A stretch of 64,000 nt of DNA, from assembly GCA_004794785.1 (NCBI GenBank), contig SJOL01007707.1:932000-995999 (forward strand), in the 5' to 3' direction. The notes beneath the pieces were generated by a model. The model was not told the origin of the DNA and did not search any database. It saw nothing but the letters and a program-made list of their open reading frames with translations. Made by a program: the position numbers and the translations under genes. The stretch comes from Opisthorchis felineus (lineage: Eukaryota > Platyhelminthes > Trematoda > Opisthorchiida > Opisthorchiidae). Each line of letters opens with the position of its first letter. Positions within the stretch are counted from its first letter, which is position 1. Positions 1-12,700 of this stretch are shown here, piece by piece.

Positions 1-1600
1 GAGCAGCCCCAATGCGCACCACTTTTGGCTATGAACTCTGGAGAATACTCTCTGTAGGTTTCCACTCGACCACGGGTTTTGGAGTATAGAGATCGGAGAA
101 GTGTTACGATATTGTTCGGCACACCGAGCAGCACGATTGAGTCAGTGGAACGGTGGTTTTAGATCTTAGAAGACAACAGTATTAACCTTCTCTGTGTGTT
201 CCGGTGTTCTAGATGTCGTCAATGTTTCCGCGATCCGGACGCATCCCTGCTTAGTTTTCGCGTTCGACACTTGTCTAAACAGCTGCCGCTGATAGACTTC
301 CTTGACGTACGAATCCCGTACGCAGTGAATATCATAGTGGTGAATGGAAAAGAAGCTGGAACACAGGCACGAATGAGGGCATAACCCGACTCTGTAGGTA
401 TGTATCAAAAGGAGCGACATTCTTGAGCTCAAGATTGCCATCCATAGATAATTGTGGTTACTCTGGGTGCACCGTTACCTACGGTTCGGAGGACACCAGC
501 TAATGTGGCACCCGCGTTTGTGCTAAATATTTGTGCTTCCGATAAATAGATGGTGATCAGCGTACAGTGGTAGAGAATGCTGCCTGTTGTCGGTTCTAAG
601 AGCGTCTACACCACCGAGGCTGCTGCAAGCATTAACATCACCAGCCATCCGCAAGTATCTCGAAAGTTCTCCACAACAAGGACGTCTTTGGCAGTATCAC
701 TCGTGCAATTAGGTGGGGTCTGTGTAAAGACAATGGCGAGATTTCGGCCTTGGGGTTTTTGGTTGCTGATTCTGACGGACTCGGCCGGCTGTTCACAGGG
801 ATCCAATCAAGCAGAGCGTCTTCAGCTCTTATACTCAACGCAGTACCTACACTAATGAGACTACGGGTCCCTCTTAATGGATCAACTGACACCCGGGAGT
901 AAACTGTGATTAAAGCGAGCTGCCTCAGACTCTTCAGATGCACTGCCGTAGTAGGGGCTTATGTGCATGTTTTGGTGACACTGCACACATAGATCTTTAA
1001 AAGGAAAGGGTATTAATGAGTTAAGGATTTTTTGGTAAATACAACCATACGAATTTGTTGGCATGAGTATTAATTAGATGCTGGTGGTACTGGAGTGAGG
1101 CACCAGTGTGTTTTGTTTCTTAGACCAACTGACTAGTCAGTTGTAATGGCAGACGAGAAACTAGTCAGCTTGATCATTTCCGGCCTGTTAGCAAAATCGG
1201 TTTTAGGTGTCGGTTAGGGGATTTCGTTTACCGACGGGAATAAGCGATGACCTAGGGGACACGCGTTTCGGTCGGGTCTTGAGTCTCGTCCTTCTGCTTC
1301 ACATCATGTGGAAAATCTTTTTGAGTGTCGTTTACAATTTTTGTTGGTCAGTATGGGCGAACTAGTTGTACGACAATTGGGACGACATGGATTTTTTTGA
1401 GCCTGAGCTTTCCGCGACGTGTGCTAATGACCCCTCCTGACTGGCAACTACACATCGCAACGTGTCAGTTCGAATTGTCTAAATCTGCCCCCCCCCATAT
1501 GCCATTTGGCTCTTTGCCCACCATTCTGTTCACGTTTGGATGCTTGGTGATCTCCACCACCTCGGTCATCAGTCACTGTGATGTGAATCTTAGGTAATAT
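1..1600. other. No supported gene
   Basis: Short frames only; none has flanking splice sites plus recognisable content. It may be intron of the USP gene, whose N-terminal exons are expected further left. Confidence 0.6.
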
Positions 1601-1628
1601 CTCAAGGTTTTCACATTTTCGGAATGTT

Positions 1629-1898
1629 TTATACTCTGTGTCTAGCGCACATATCTTCGTCGCCGGGTCTTGGACTAGCGCCTGATGTTTGTCTGCTTCC
1701 CTTGGTTATTCTTGTGCTCATCATTTCTGGTCCCTTGGTCGCCCCTCCTATACAGAGCTTAGTGCAATCGTTGCAATTTGTTTCATGCACGTGGCCTCTA
1801 GCCCTTTCAACCGGGAGGCGATCGTTCAACGGCACCAATACTGGGCGTAACGTCTTCCGCTTCGGGAATGCTACTCTGATATTGACTGTCTTCAGCAC
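1629..1898 (-). pseudogene. PLE GIY-YIG endonuclease fragment
   Basis: The minus-strand frame reads CNDCTKLCIG, then STRITKG, matching the VxCxDCxxxYIGxT...TRixEH pattern of the C-terminal GIY-YIG domain of Penelope-like elements. Key tyrosines and the EH pair are lost, so it is inactive. It lies just left of a LINE relic on the same strand. Confidence 0.5.
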
Positions 1899-2119
1899 CC
1901 TCCGGACAACCTCATGTGTTTCTGCTTTGTATGAAATGACTATCGTACCAACGCATTCCTTGCTGGACCTTGGTATAGGTCACCCTACCACTTTTAACTA
2001 CCGTCCAATCAAACTGATTGCGTCATCGTCATCGTGGTCGTTGGCAGCAGTACCAGATGAGAACTCTGGTGCTTCACTGCCTTACAACTATTTCAATTTG
2101 TTTCAATAATTTATTTCAG

Positions 2120-3800
2120 TAAACATAAACCCGTCTCCTGATCAACTCACTGCGAATTTGCTGGTTCCAGCAGATTTCAACTATACTTCTCAACTATCGG
2201 TGGTCAAAGACCTAAAGATGTCTCAGATCCTCCGCCTGAACTGGCCAAGTCTCGCAGCCGTACTACAATACAACCCGTACTATAGCCTGATACACGTGTT
2301 CTCTGAGACCCAGTGAGATGCCTTTTTAACGCCACAATTGGCGCAAATTGGCAAACGCAATTCTGTCCTTCGCGATTCATGCGTTCACTTCGTCTGTCAT
2401 ACTGTCGTTGGAGTTAATGCAAATTCCAAGATACGAATAGTGTTCCATCCCCCCCAGTGTCACTCCTTGCGTCCTTTCAAAGATTGCACGCCCTGCAGCA
2501 TGGCTTTGCGCTTTGTGGGTGCGAAGTACATACCGAGGGACTTGATGACTTTGGTCAGCTTTTCTAGTAACGCTTGCGCGTGAGAACAATGTCGTCCGTG
2601 CATTCCAGGTCGACGTGGTTCTTGCTCGGAGAGATCTGAACACCGCAGTTTTGAGGACCTCCCAGTGTCCCCTCATTATCTCATCAATAACGAAATTAAA
2701 CAAAAAATGGAGAGAATGGACACCGTTGTCGCATACCGCTGCCTGTAGGAAAGCTTTTGGCGAGCCCTTCATACACCCTCACGCTTTCACAAGTATGTGA
2801 ATACAAACGGCGCACGATATCCACGTACTTCTGGGACATATCCTGTTGCGCAAGAGTTTTGGAAAGAATTGACCAGTCGACAGAATCGAACGCACTCTTG
2901 AAGTCAAGGGACAAGTCAAAGGACATATATAGGCCCACTTGATGCAGTGTGAAGATGTCCACACAGCTCCTTCCCGGCCGGAATCCTGCTTGTTCTCGGG
3001 TCCTGTCTTTACGCGCCTTCGTAAGACGACGTAAAATAGACGTCGAAGGTCTAGTTACAACTGGGGGTCAAGCTAATTCCGTGATTGTTCCTCTCACCGA
3101 GGACTTCTTTGGGCCCATAGTATGCATCAGCTAGAATAGTTTACGCATATTCCCAGAGTTTATCGCCTCCTCCATTTATTCGTCTCTCTGGATCCACTGG
3201 AGCTCTCGGTTCATGCAGATACTCTTTTTCACATGCAGTCTGACAGTTCGTCGAATGATATTCTACTCTCGACGGGGAGGAATGGATGTCCTAGCTTCGA
3301 GCAGTTCCAGTGTTGCTCGAGATCCAGTGCCCAGATCTAGCTGGTTGAACCGTTCCACAGACGGAGTGCCTGGCACCTTGCAGGGTTGTGGACATTACCT
3401 TCCGGTAAGAGTCAACTTCAGAAGACGTCTTGTCCGAAAGGTACTTCAGTAGGTGGTTCTAGCAGACTTGTTTCACGTTACGGTCCGAGAGTTTCTCAAT
3501 GGCCAGGCGAGGTGTGCGCATCTTGCGCGCCCCTAAAAAGTGCAACGAGAATCAGCAGCGAACAAGTGAGTGATCCGAGCCCACATAGGTGTTCCGCAAG
3601 GAGTAATTGACCCACGCCATAAATCGCTAGGGACGGTGTGGTCTGTCTGTTTTGGGGTTGGACTCGCATGCAGCTGTGTGGTCAAGCGACTTTGATTGTT
3701 TCGGAAGCCACACAGAAACAGCGTGTGATCAGCGCATAACTGTAGTGGGAACTCACTGCGTACCGCATACCTGTCCAACACATTGGGCATCCACCTTCTT
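2120..3800 (-). pseudogene. CR1/RTE-type LINE relic (endonuclease to RT C-terminus)
   Basis: Reading right to left: endonuclease remnants at 3790-3480 (LQLCADHTLFLCG, MWARITHLF); RT with REQAGFRPGRSCVD near 3000; DFKSAFDSVDWSILSKTLAQ near 2900; SFPTGSGMRQRCPFSPF near 2730; LFNFVIDEIMRG near 2690; ERTQGVTLGGM and SYLGICINSND near 2430; GCETWPVQAEDLR near 2230. The frame is broken by several shifts and stops. Shorter than a full element, so internally deleted. Confidence 0.88.
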
Positions 3801-3879
3801 CAATTCTGTGCACAGTACTCTTAGCTAAACAGTCAAGAAGCAATACTAGTCTACACAACTTTTGGATAAGCTGTCGAGG

Positions 3880-4560
3880 AGTCTAGGACTGCACTTGTGT
3901 CTGACGGTTTCTGATGAAAGTTAGCTTTTAATTCCCCGCCACACTTATGTGTCACGCAGTCTAGAGGGGTAGTTGCCCAAAATGGACTCTATCTCTGTCC
4001 TAAACTTCATTTGAAGATTCAGTTTATTGATGTGCTCGTAAAAGTTGCTGAACTCATCACATTTGGTGATAATAGTAGTGTCATCAACGTAACGCCCAAA
4101 ATTCTCGGTAAGTAGTCATACTCAACCAAGTCCGTTTGTTCAAAATTTTTCGTGTAAATATGAACCGAAACTGAGGATATTGGAGATTCCATTGCGATAC
4201 TATTTTCTCGAGAGCAATCTGTTGAGTCGGAAACAAAGTGATCAAGATTCAAACGTAATTTTATGCCCTCAGTTATTTCATCCGCTGAAAACTATGTCCA
4301 TTCTTGTGTATGTCAGTAGTAACCCTCAGGTTATTTCCGAAACATCCGTTCTTGGGACGCTTGTATACACAAGAACTTCGTCTGTTTCCGAAAAGGAGAT
4401 CCTTCAACTGCTGGTGAAGTAGGTGGCTGTTTCCATCGTAATTGGTTTTGGTAGGCCGGCTAAAGAATCTAGCTAGCGTTTGTGGTGGAGTACCTATACT
4501 GTTCACTTCTGGTCTTATTGGTACATTCGCTTTGTTCGTTTTAGTTGGCCCGTAAAATCT
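3880..4560 (-). pseudogene. PLE reverse transcriptase fragment
   Basis: The minus strand reads AMESPISS and DLVEYDYLPR (4180-4090), then in a shifted frame FGRYVDDTTIITKCDEF (about 4110-4060) and NLQMKF. The YVDD catalytic motif and its FxxFYEHIN context are typical of PLE RT. Frameshifted, hence dead. Confidence 0.75.
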
Positions 4561-4569
4561 TGGTCAAAT

Positions 4570-6562
4570 ACAACCGATATCATTTACCTTGCCCTAAACG
4601 AATCTTTTTATTAGCCAACTGTAGAGCATGTGACGCTACACTGCTCCAGATCTTTTTTGTTGGCAAACGGCGAGTGATGTTTCTGACGAATTTCTACGGG
4701 TTAGTTTGAACATCAGACCATTAACGCTGAGGTAGCTGAGTGGTCTTCCGTTGAAGCAGATCACCATGATAGCTTAGGTTGTCCTCCTTCCATGGGTTGC
4801 GTTGATTGGGTCACTTTGCATACCAGGATAATGCCTGCCCCCTACAGTCCTTTCCTCTCAGCTGAACGCTGAGCGGAAACGCCTTCCTTGACTTGTGCTG
4901 AAGCAGATGAGTCAGTCGGTAGACTTAGTGGTACAAGTAACCGTAAATCTCCCAGTTTTGTTTTTCGGGCGGTATTTGTCTGTGAACAGAAGGCTTACAA
5001 ACATAGTTCAGTCACATTCGTTAGCGTTCCCATGTTATTGTTGGGCGCAATAATTATTCAGACAGCCTTCCCCGTTGTTCACATGGTTTTGCTCCCAGAC
5101 TGACATATCTCTCCATCGCCCCTTCGCTCCCCAATAGTTCGCGTAATTCCACTGGTAATTGGGCTGAGCTGAAGAATGCTTTTGTGACACCTCATCTAAT
5201 TTGGAAGTGCCTTACAAATTCAGTTTTTCAAAACTTTAGAATGTCGTGGGCTTAGGCATACTAGTGAACACAGTGAATTTGCAGTGATCCTAACCACCCA
5301 TCATGTAATTATAGGGAACGGGGTATTTTAGTGTTATTTTACTCAACGCAAGTGAAACCACAAAACGAGCCAATCTATTATGAATGTGCATCCTTATGTA
5401 GTAACAAAAACAATGACAGCTAGTTGGGGGCTCGACAGATATCGGATTACCATGCTTTTTTCCAAGCTTCATTATCGTCAATCCGTATCTCAACTGTGAT
5501 ACATTCCAACTAATGGTACCGTGTTTGTGTCTCAGAATAAACTTTAGACAAGCCAGTCAAGAAAAGCCCCTTAACCTGGATAAGCCGTTTATCAGAAATT
5601 CCTGATGCCAACCATCTGACATGACATTCGACTGGTACTGCCAAAATTGTCTTTTCGGGGTGAGTGTTTACTTGCGGAGAGCAGTGGTTTTATACCACCA
5701 TTCGCCTCCTCGCGGCCAGGATTCTTAAACTTATATTTCGGTTGGTGGATTGAGCGTCCTGGCAGTGATTCAGTTCGCGCACTCGTGGGTGTTTAATAAT
5801 GTGCGAGGTCTTTTCATGATTAAGCGTGCACACTACCTCAGTTTACTGGTTCTGTGATAGCTTGGGTAATGGGTCGGGCCCCGAAGGTACAGTTTGTTCC
5901 TCCTGTTACCTTGTTGTTCACTCACTACCCCCTCACTTACCAGAGTAAAACTGTGAATCACTGTGTTTTGTAGCTGAGGGAGTGACTACACAGCTTCGGT
6001 TTTTTCGTTTATTTTGCCTACCCATGAGCTGAGTAAACATTGTGCCATGTGGTTCCACTTTTCCGTGCATTTGTGTGTGCAACTAGTTTTTCTCTTTGGT
6101 TCAGAATCGTTGCCAGTTGGTGGAGACTAGTTAGTATCGGTCTGTCTGTTAATCAAGTTGGGAATAGAATAATTCTTCCACTGCCGTGACAGAGGAGGGT
6201 TGTTTCCGTGGCTGTTAAACTGAAGACTGTGCGTGTTATTCGCACTGAAGTATGGGTTTATGGATCTGATTAAAAAGGCGCACCAGTTGTGTAGACTGTC
6301 GGTGTTCTAAGCTGTCTTGTTTTAGAAGTGGCGTCCACCATTGTTCACGATTGCACAATAAGCTTTGGGTTTTATCTGAGTATGCGTTCCTCATTCGCAG
6401 CGGATACGGAAGTTGTTCCTTATGGACTGTGCTCGGACTTTTTCAGCCACTTTGGTTACTTCATCAATTCAACTCTGATCATTTAAGTGGCTATCGGTAC
6501 CACTCATTATCATTTGCATTGGGTTCAATAATTCTACAACTCTTTGTATTTTTTCCTCTCAG
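4570..6562. other. Probable USP intron, no feature seen
   Basis: No USP motif (Cys box or QQD box) in any frame and no clear repeat. Confidence 0.55.
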
Positions 6563-6757
6563 AGCCTCCACCGGAGACGAAGTCTACTATCTGTGACTGT
6601 CAAAGTAAACCAAGCACTCTTATCCACAAAGGCAAAACAAACAAGCGCCATCGGGGCAAGTTGAAGCAGTCAGCAAGCAAGCTACCCAGTTGCCCAGTTT
6701 GTTCGTCCTCCCTGTCAGCTGATCCGTCCATGCGTGGTGACTCTGGTAACACCACTG
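6563..6757 (+). CDS. USP20/USP33: USP exon A: insert inside catalytic domain
   Basis: Acceptor ...cctctcag at 6562, donor GTAAGA at 6758. It starts with two bases of a split codon and ends in phase 1, which fits exon B exactly. It encodes about 65 residues rich in Lys, Ser and Pro, with CDC and CPVC cysteine clusters and a basic run KRHRGK. It matches the position of the variable insert between the Cys-box half and the zinc-ribbon half of USP20/33, which is not conserved in sequence, so the assignment rests on phase, splice sites and position. No upstream exon was found. Confidence 0.7.
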
Positions 6758-9700
6758 GTAAGATTTTTATTGGCAGAACACTACTCATACGGTTCTGAAA
6801 ATTAATCATAGTTGGCGAAATGTGCTCATTTCCAGATTAAGTTGCTGTTAACGAAAGAATCAGTTGAATCCCAGCTGGATTTCTCATTTATGTTATTGTT
6901 CACCTGAATGTGCTGCCCAAAGACGCACTATATTTCAGTTGGTGCGATATTCGAGACATCGTAATATATTTCCTTAATTTTCAGGTGAGTGTACTTCGCC
7001 GATGTGTACAATTTTGTTGTTCAAGTAAAACATAATTTTGGCAAATACTCGAGGATTGCGCCTACCAGAGGGGTCTCAAGAAGGACGTAACCGTTTGTGG
7101 GATGCCGAAGAGCTTTCAGCAACCTTATGAATAGTGCCTTCGTTCAGGGAGACGTACTGCGATATACCGAATATCGTACCAACTGAACCAGTGGTGTCTT
7201 ATTTCACACTCGAGTTCGAGATGGCTCAGTGGTTAAGGCGCGAAATTATTTACCGGAAGATCCGTTGTTCGAACATGATCTCTGCATCTCGACTGCTCCT
7301 GTCTATGCTTAGGCGACTTGGTTTTATCTCATCCCTCGTGCCCCCCTCGAGTTGCATGGTAGTTAGACACCGAAAGGCTACAATTACTCAGCCATTATTT
7401 ATTATTGTTACTTATCGTTTCCTTTGTGTAACTTTCGTCCAGTGGTACTGTTCTTTGCGGACTCAGCAGCGAATGTTATTTCCATCTCCAGGTGTCCATG
7501 CTTGAAGTGAACCGATGCTTTAAGCAAGCATGGAACTGCATAACTCCGTGGATTTTTTGCCACAAAATCATGCGATGATAAGGTTGATAAGGTATAATAG
7601 GATCGTAGGTGACTGCAAAGATACTTGGAAACGGAAATGGGTGATGCTCTTGAAGCTTTGTATGGTGTAAAGACCTCCCGAAAATCCAGCCTCAATTCGT
7701 ACCATATCCTAGGTTTTATATTTCTCACTTCACCGCTAACTAACAATCATCGAAAGCGCCCGCAGTAGTGGCGCTGCTTAGGTTTGATGAGCGAGTAGCT
7801 CAAAGCTACGTTAGGCGAGTGATTATCAGAGATTGATAGACGAGCAAGTAAGCGGTTCCGGTTTATCCACTGTCGGAGAAAATTGGTTGACCGCTACTTT
7901 CGGTTGTTTTTGATGGGCGAACTGTGCGGCCGCGCTGGCAAACAGGTGACGGTTCACTCCGTGTTTTACATGGTCTTCTGAATGTCAGACTTTGGGGTGA
8001 AAAGGAATCCACTATCCTATAGCATTTAACGTTCCCCCCAAATGACACCTATCCGGCGATAGCGTGTGACTCTTAGGGGCTTTCACTATTAATGAACGGC
8101 AACTAAGGGTGTACCCGCTAACAAATATTCCAGCTGCACTGATCAGTGAAATCACAAGTTGGTGGTACGTTATGGGATCGTAGTAATTAAGTTATTCACT
8201 CGTTAAACCCGGCCACAAACAATACCGGGACCCTGCTGGACTGGATAACAAAGCCGAAGAAAATATTTCCGAGATAGTTTGGAGCTGTGAGGCATTTGTT
8301 CACCACTGCTTGCCAATATGTTGGACTCCAGAAGATTACCTCGCAGTTTTTATGAAGCCGAATGTTTTGTGTGCATCGGATACTCTGGCACTCATGAGTA
8401 AGTCATTAATTACCTTGTGAAAACCGGTGTCGGTCTGAACGTACTGAGGGCTGGACGTCGTAATATCTATTAAATGGCATGTCAGAATCAAGCAAATCCC
8501 CGATGAGAGAAACATCGAACAAAGCGAATGCGCCTTCCGTTGAGCATCTTAACCCTGCTGCTGCTCACGCCATTTTTTGAGCGCATGATGATAACTTTGG
8601 TGTTCACACGATTCTCTCAACTTCAAATTGGCCTCTACGTCTAATTGGGATAAGTCATGTGATAAAATCAACGGTTTGGATTAATCATGAGCCATTTTGT
8701 TCTCAACGTTTCGACCGTTTCGGAGGGTTTTTATCAAGCGGGTGACACCGCATGCATAAAGTGTAGACCATAAATGTAAGTGTGGGTGGGTAATCTTGGA
8801 ACAGTGGCATAAAAAGACAGGATGGGTGTGGTCGTGCCTCAGAGTGAACAAAGTAGGTTAGAGTTTTTCCGTTGTTAGATGCTCAGGACACGCGTGCACC
8901 AAGTGTGTGAAAATGTGAATTAGTATTTGGTGCAAAAGTGTTACCAAACGACAGTACGTTCACCCACATCCCCGACTGTTGCCAACGTATTTATGGAAGA
9001 TTTGGACGGTCGAGTGCTTTTGACTGGTGAAAACCCACCAAGGTTTTGTTGGAGATGACGCTTTGACTGTTATCGAATCAAACTTGATTGATACATTCCT
9101 CACACACCTTAATAATTTCCCTGCCAATATCAACTTTACCAATGAAGAAGAAACGTGATGAGAAGACACCCTTGTTAGGCTGCCTGGTTGATTCAGCTGA
9201 CAGTGGTAGAGGAGATACAACTATCAACCGAAAGAAAGTCTAGTCAAACAGGTTTTTGTTTTTCAACTTTGAAAATTCGGCATTTACAAAGGCAGCAGTG
9301 GTGGCTGGTCTTTCGGAAGATGAACAATAGGGTGGAGAAGGGGGATCAACCTGTTGCTTCGCTTCTACAGGTTACTCATTCCTAAATGAATCTAGAGTGT
9401 TAACCACAACGGTTAATACAGAACCGAGGCAGTGGCGTGCGGCGCTAGTACATCCCACAGAAGTAATATGTCTGAAGATAGTAGATCGATTCTGAACCAA
9501 TAAGACCTCGAGTGACATTCCAAGTTGTGCATACGCTCGGAGGGAATCTGATCTATTTAAATGACTCCGTGTTACTTTGTTCGGTTTGATCCGCAACCAT
9601 ATCCATCCCCTTATTTCTCACTCCTTTCCAAGACTGATCACGCTTTGCATGCTGTAAACAGGATTTCATTCGCTGGATAAAAGCCCTCCGAGAGGATTGA

Positions 9701-12700
9701 AACGTTTCAATCAACCAGGTTTATGACTTATCCATTCCGTTCTGGTTCTTACAAGTACTGTATCTTAATGTCAATCTGCGCAAGGCCTAATGCGTTCACG
9801 CACATTCGATCTAATTATGCACTGGAAATCCCATTGATTTTACCTCCGTTGCTTTCATAACAGCAAAAGTCCTGCCAGTTCGATCGAGCTTTTTATGGGG
9901 TACACATTACTCTTTGGCTTCAAAAGTTAAGTTCTTAAATTTCTTGGTTCTAAGTATTCTGATTTGCCAAATTCAGTCGGTGACCATGAACAAGAATGAC
10001 GCAATAGACATCATCAATGAAGTTTACCACACATCTGCTCACCACACGACTCAATCCCAGCCATCGGCTGAATCGGTTTCGCGTTGCCACTTGACATTCT
10101 TAAGGGCAAGCCAAGCCATTATTTCATCACTGATACAATAGACACCAGCGTTATCAATATTTCACGGACAAGTAAAGAACAGTGTGAAAGAAGCAACAAA
10201 TTTCAGTGATTAGCTTGTACATTCATTCCATTCGTGGGTGATTTTTCTACGTATGTTTATTATCCCAGGTTTTGAGGAATATAACATACGGTACGAACGT
10301 CATATTGCTCTGACACCTAGAATAACCAAACTCTTATGTGATCATGGAATTGTGGAATGGCATCTTGGCAAAATCGAAAAGCAAAGGAGACTCAGCTGTT
10401 GGTAACATTTCCAACTTAATTCCTAGTTTTCGTCAATGAGATTTCCTCCTTCCAATCGCTTGAGTTGCATAAGGAATACGGTTCCCTAACTCGCAGGGAA
10501 GCTGGGGAATTGATTTCCTTATTTAAATGGGCTGGTATATCTAGTTTCATGCATGCTCCAGTTGCAAGACAATATTTTCTGTTCGTGAGAACAGGAATGT
10601 TTTCCAACGCCAATGGTAATGACTGAGTAGGCGCACTTCGTGAGCGATGTTGAACACTGTACCATTGTGAAATTGTTTTCATTTCACAACCTGGTATTCA
10701 ATGAATCACCTAACTTCTGAAGAACCGCGCTTCATAGGCCACTTGTTTGCTGCAGCGGCGTTGGCTTAGTTCGTGTATCTCAGCTGCCGTGAACATCCGA
10801 GAGTAGCGGGTGCCAGTTTCAATCAACAATTCGTCGTCGTTCATTCGCTTCCCTACCTTTCACCTGCACTTTGTTTACTCACTTGAGTCTCATATACTAT
10901 CCCGAACATCGCAGAAAGGCTGAGCGTGCCCGTTTAGCTAAACTATTCACTCCAAGCCCTGATTCGCTGGTCGGCGTATGGTTTTTTTTAGGTACGTGTA
11001 AACAACTATCTGTTGCGGTGATCTGCAAAGGCCGGGATAACCTGTATATCTGCGGATCAGCAGATCCAAATCCAAGGGACACCAGTGAGCCTTATCGCGA
11101 CGTGACATCTATCGATGCATCTGTCTCCATGTCAAACTGAACAGATGCTCTCAAAAACTTCTCCCCCCCTTTGTTCCGTGAAATGCGTACAAAGAAAAAT
11201 CACGGTCACTTCATGAGTGAAGCACATGAAGTCGAGAAATGTGTCACTCGCTACTAACGAAACTCAGAGGCGTTTGCTGGTTTTCGTTATCTTTTGATGT
11301 ATTAAAATAATTGTCAGTGATATGAATGTGCCAGGTCTATAGTGTCGCACGTTGTCCTGTAGTTATGGTCTGAGCCACTGCCAAGAAGCCCAGACGTGGA
11401 CTGGTGCACATGTCTGGATGAGACAGTCGTCTTTCAGCTGTAGCACCCTTTCGGTACCTAGCCACCATGCCACCTAAAAGAAGCACAAGGGCTGGGATAC
11501 TGGCAAGTTGCCCAAGCCTAGACAGGAGCAGTCGAGATGCAGAGGTCGGGTTGGAACCACGGAATTTCCGGTTAGTAATTTCGCCCCAAAACCACTGAGC
11601 CATCTCTGCTCAGGTAAGACAGTAGGCAGGTAATGGCATATGTCGTGGAGGGAATTTTGACGTTTTGTATGAAGTCGACTTTTTGTTGAATACATGTCAG
11701 TCTCATACAGAAGCTTGTCGCAGAGGGGTATCGATCGTCCCTTTTTGGGTGATCTTCATAACATTTTTTAAATTAAGAATGCACCCGACGTCATGTCAGA
11801 TAGGATTCCAGCTCGCTGCACACCTGATCGATCTTTTCTGTCTTTTATTACGTTCCACAGCCTCTTCCAAGCCGAAGCCGGTCGGAAGTGATGGACGCAG
11901 TATAGTTACTGACGTCTTCCAAGGAAAACTTATCAGTGCGGTGCGCTGTCTTTCCTGCAAGAATGTATGTTAGGTCCAATTATCTTTATCTTTGGTTTGC
12001 TGTTGTTTTTATGCTTTGTCTCGCTATCCCAGTTTTTCGAATGTATATGATCTACCGTCGCTTGCGCATTAATCATGACCTAGTTGTCTACCCAATATGT
12101 TCATTCCTCATCAGGTTTTTGTCGTCAAAGAAACCCCAAAATCCTTTCCCATGTAGTCATTCTGTCGGTCATTTTGGGAGGCAACAGCCCTAACACCCTC
12201 CGATGTCCTGATGTTATCTCAGTGCATCTGGCTGATTCTAACAATATACTAGGAAATGAATAAGACTCAAGTTTTTGTTCGATTTGTGTCATCGATTTAC
12301 CTTATTTCCCGTTTGTATCTATTGACTTTGGTGTGTTATTCCAAACACTTGATCCTAATGGATACAACAGCACAAGACACTGGTACCCAGCTGCCATGCA
12401 AACACGGGTAGATAAACCAGAGTAAAGAGGAGAAGCCAAGGAACCACAGCCCGCGTGATACATGCTTTGAGTTACTTTGCTCATCGATCGCTTACTCAAA
12501 ACAGATTTTTATTCATGGTTGGGCAAGCCTCCCTGAACCATATGATTCGTTGGTATTCCCGTTGATCCTTGTCGTGCTTTTCTATCCCCGTGCATGCAGT
12601 TTCAGTACAGGTAATTTCAGTCTGTAGCGTTTGCATTTTGCACCATCGTAGCCAATGGCCGAAGACGTTATGACAGATGAGTGCCGGAACTGAACGTTTT

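Larger units (their letters stand above)
7401..11424. other. USP intron 1, mostly featureless
   Basis: Apart from the two hammerhead-like relics near 8.7 and 9.7 kb nothing is recognised. A 75-codon frame at 9914-10141 has no support. Confidence 0.6.

Noticed and set aside
1624..2109. 161-codon plus-strand open frame
   Set aside because: It overlaps the minus-strand PLE GIY-YIG relic and has no recognisable content.
2120..2312. Plus-strand exon-like frame with acceptor ttatttcag and donor GTGAGA (PSPDQLTANLLVPADFN...)
   Set aside because: It is the antisense of the LINE RT C-terminus (GCETWPVQAEDLR block) on the minus strand; its phase also does not fit the USP exon at 6563.
4725..4800. tRNA-like string (GGTAGCTGAGTGG...)
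   Set aside because: A-box-like only; no B box or SINE body.
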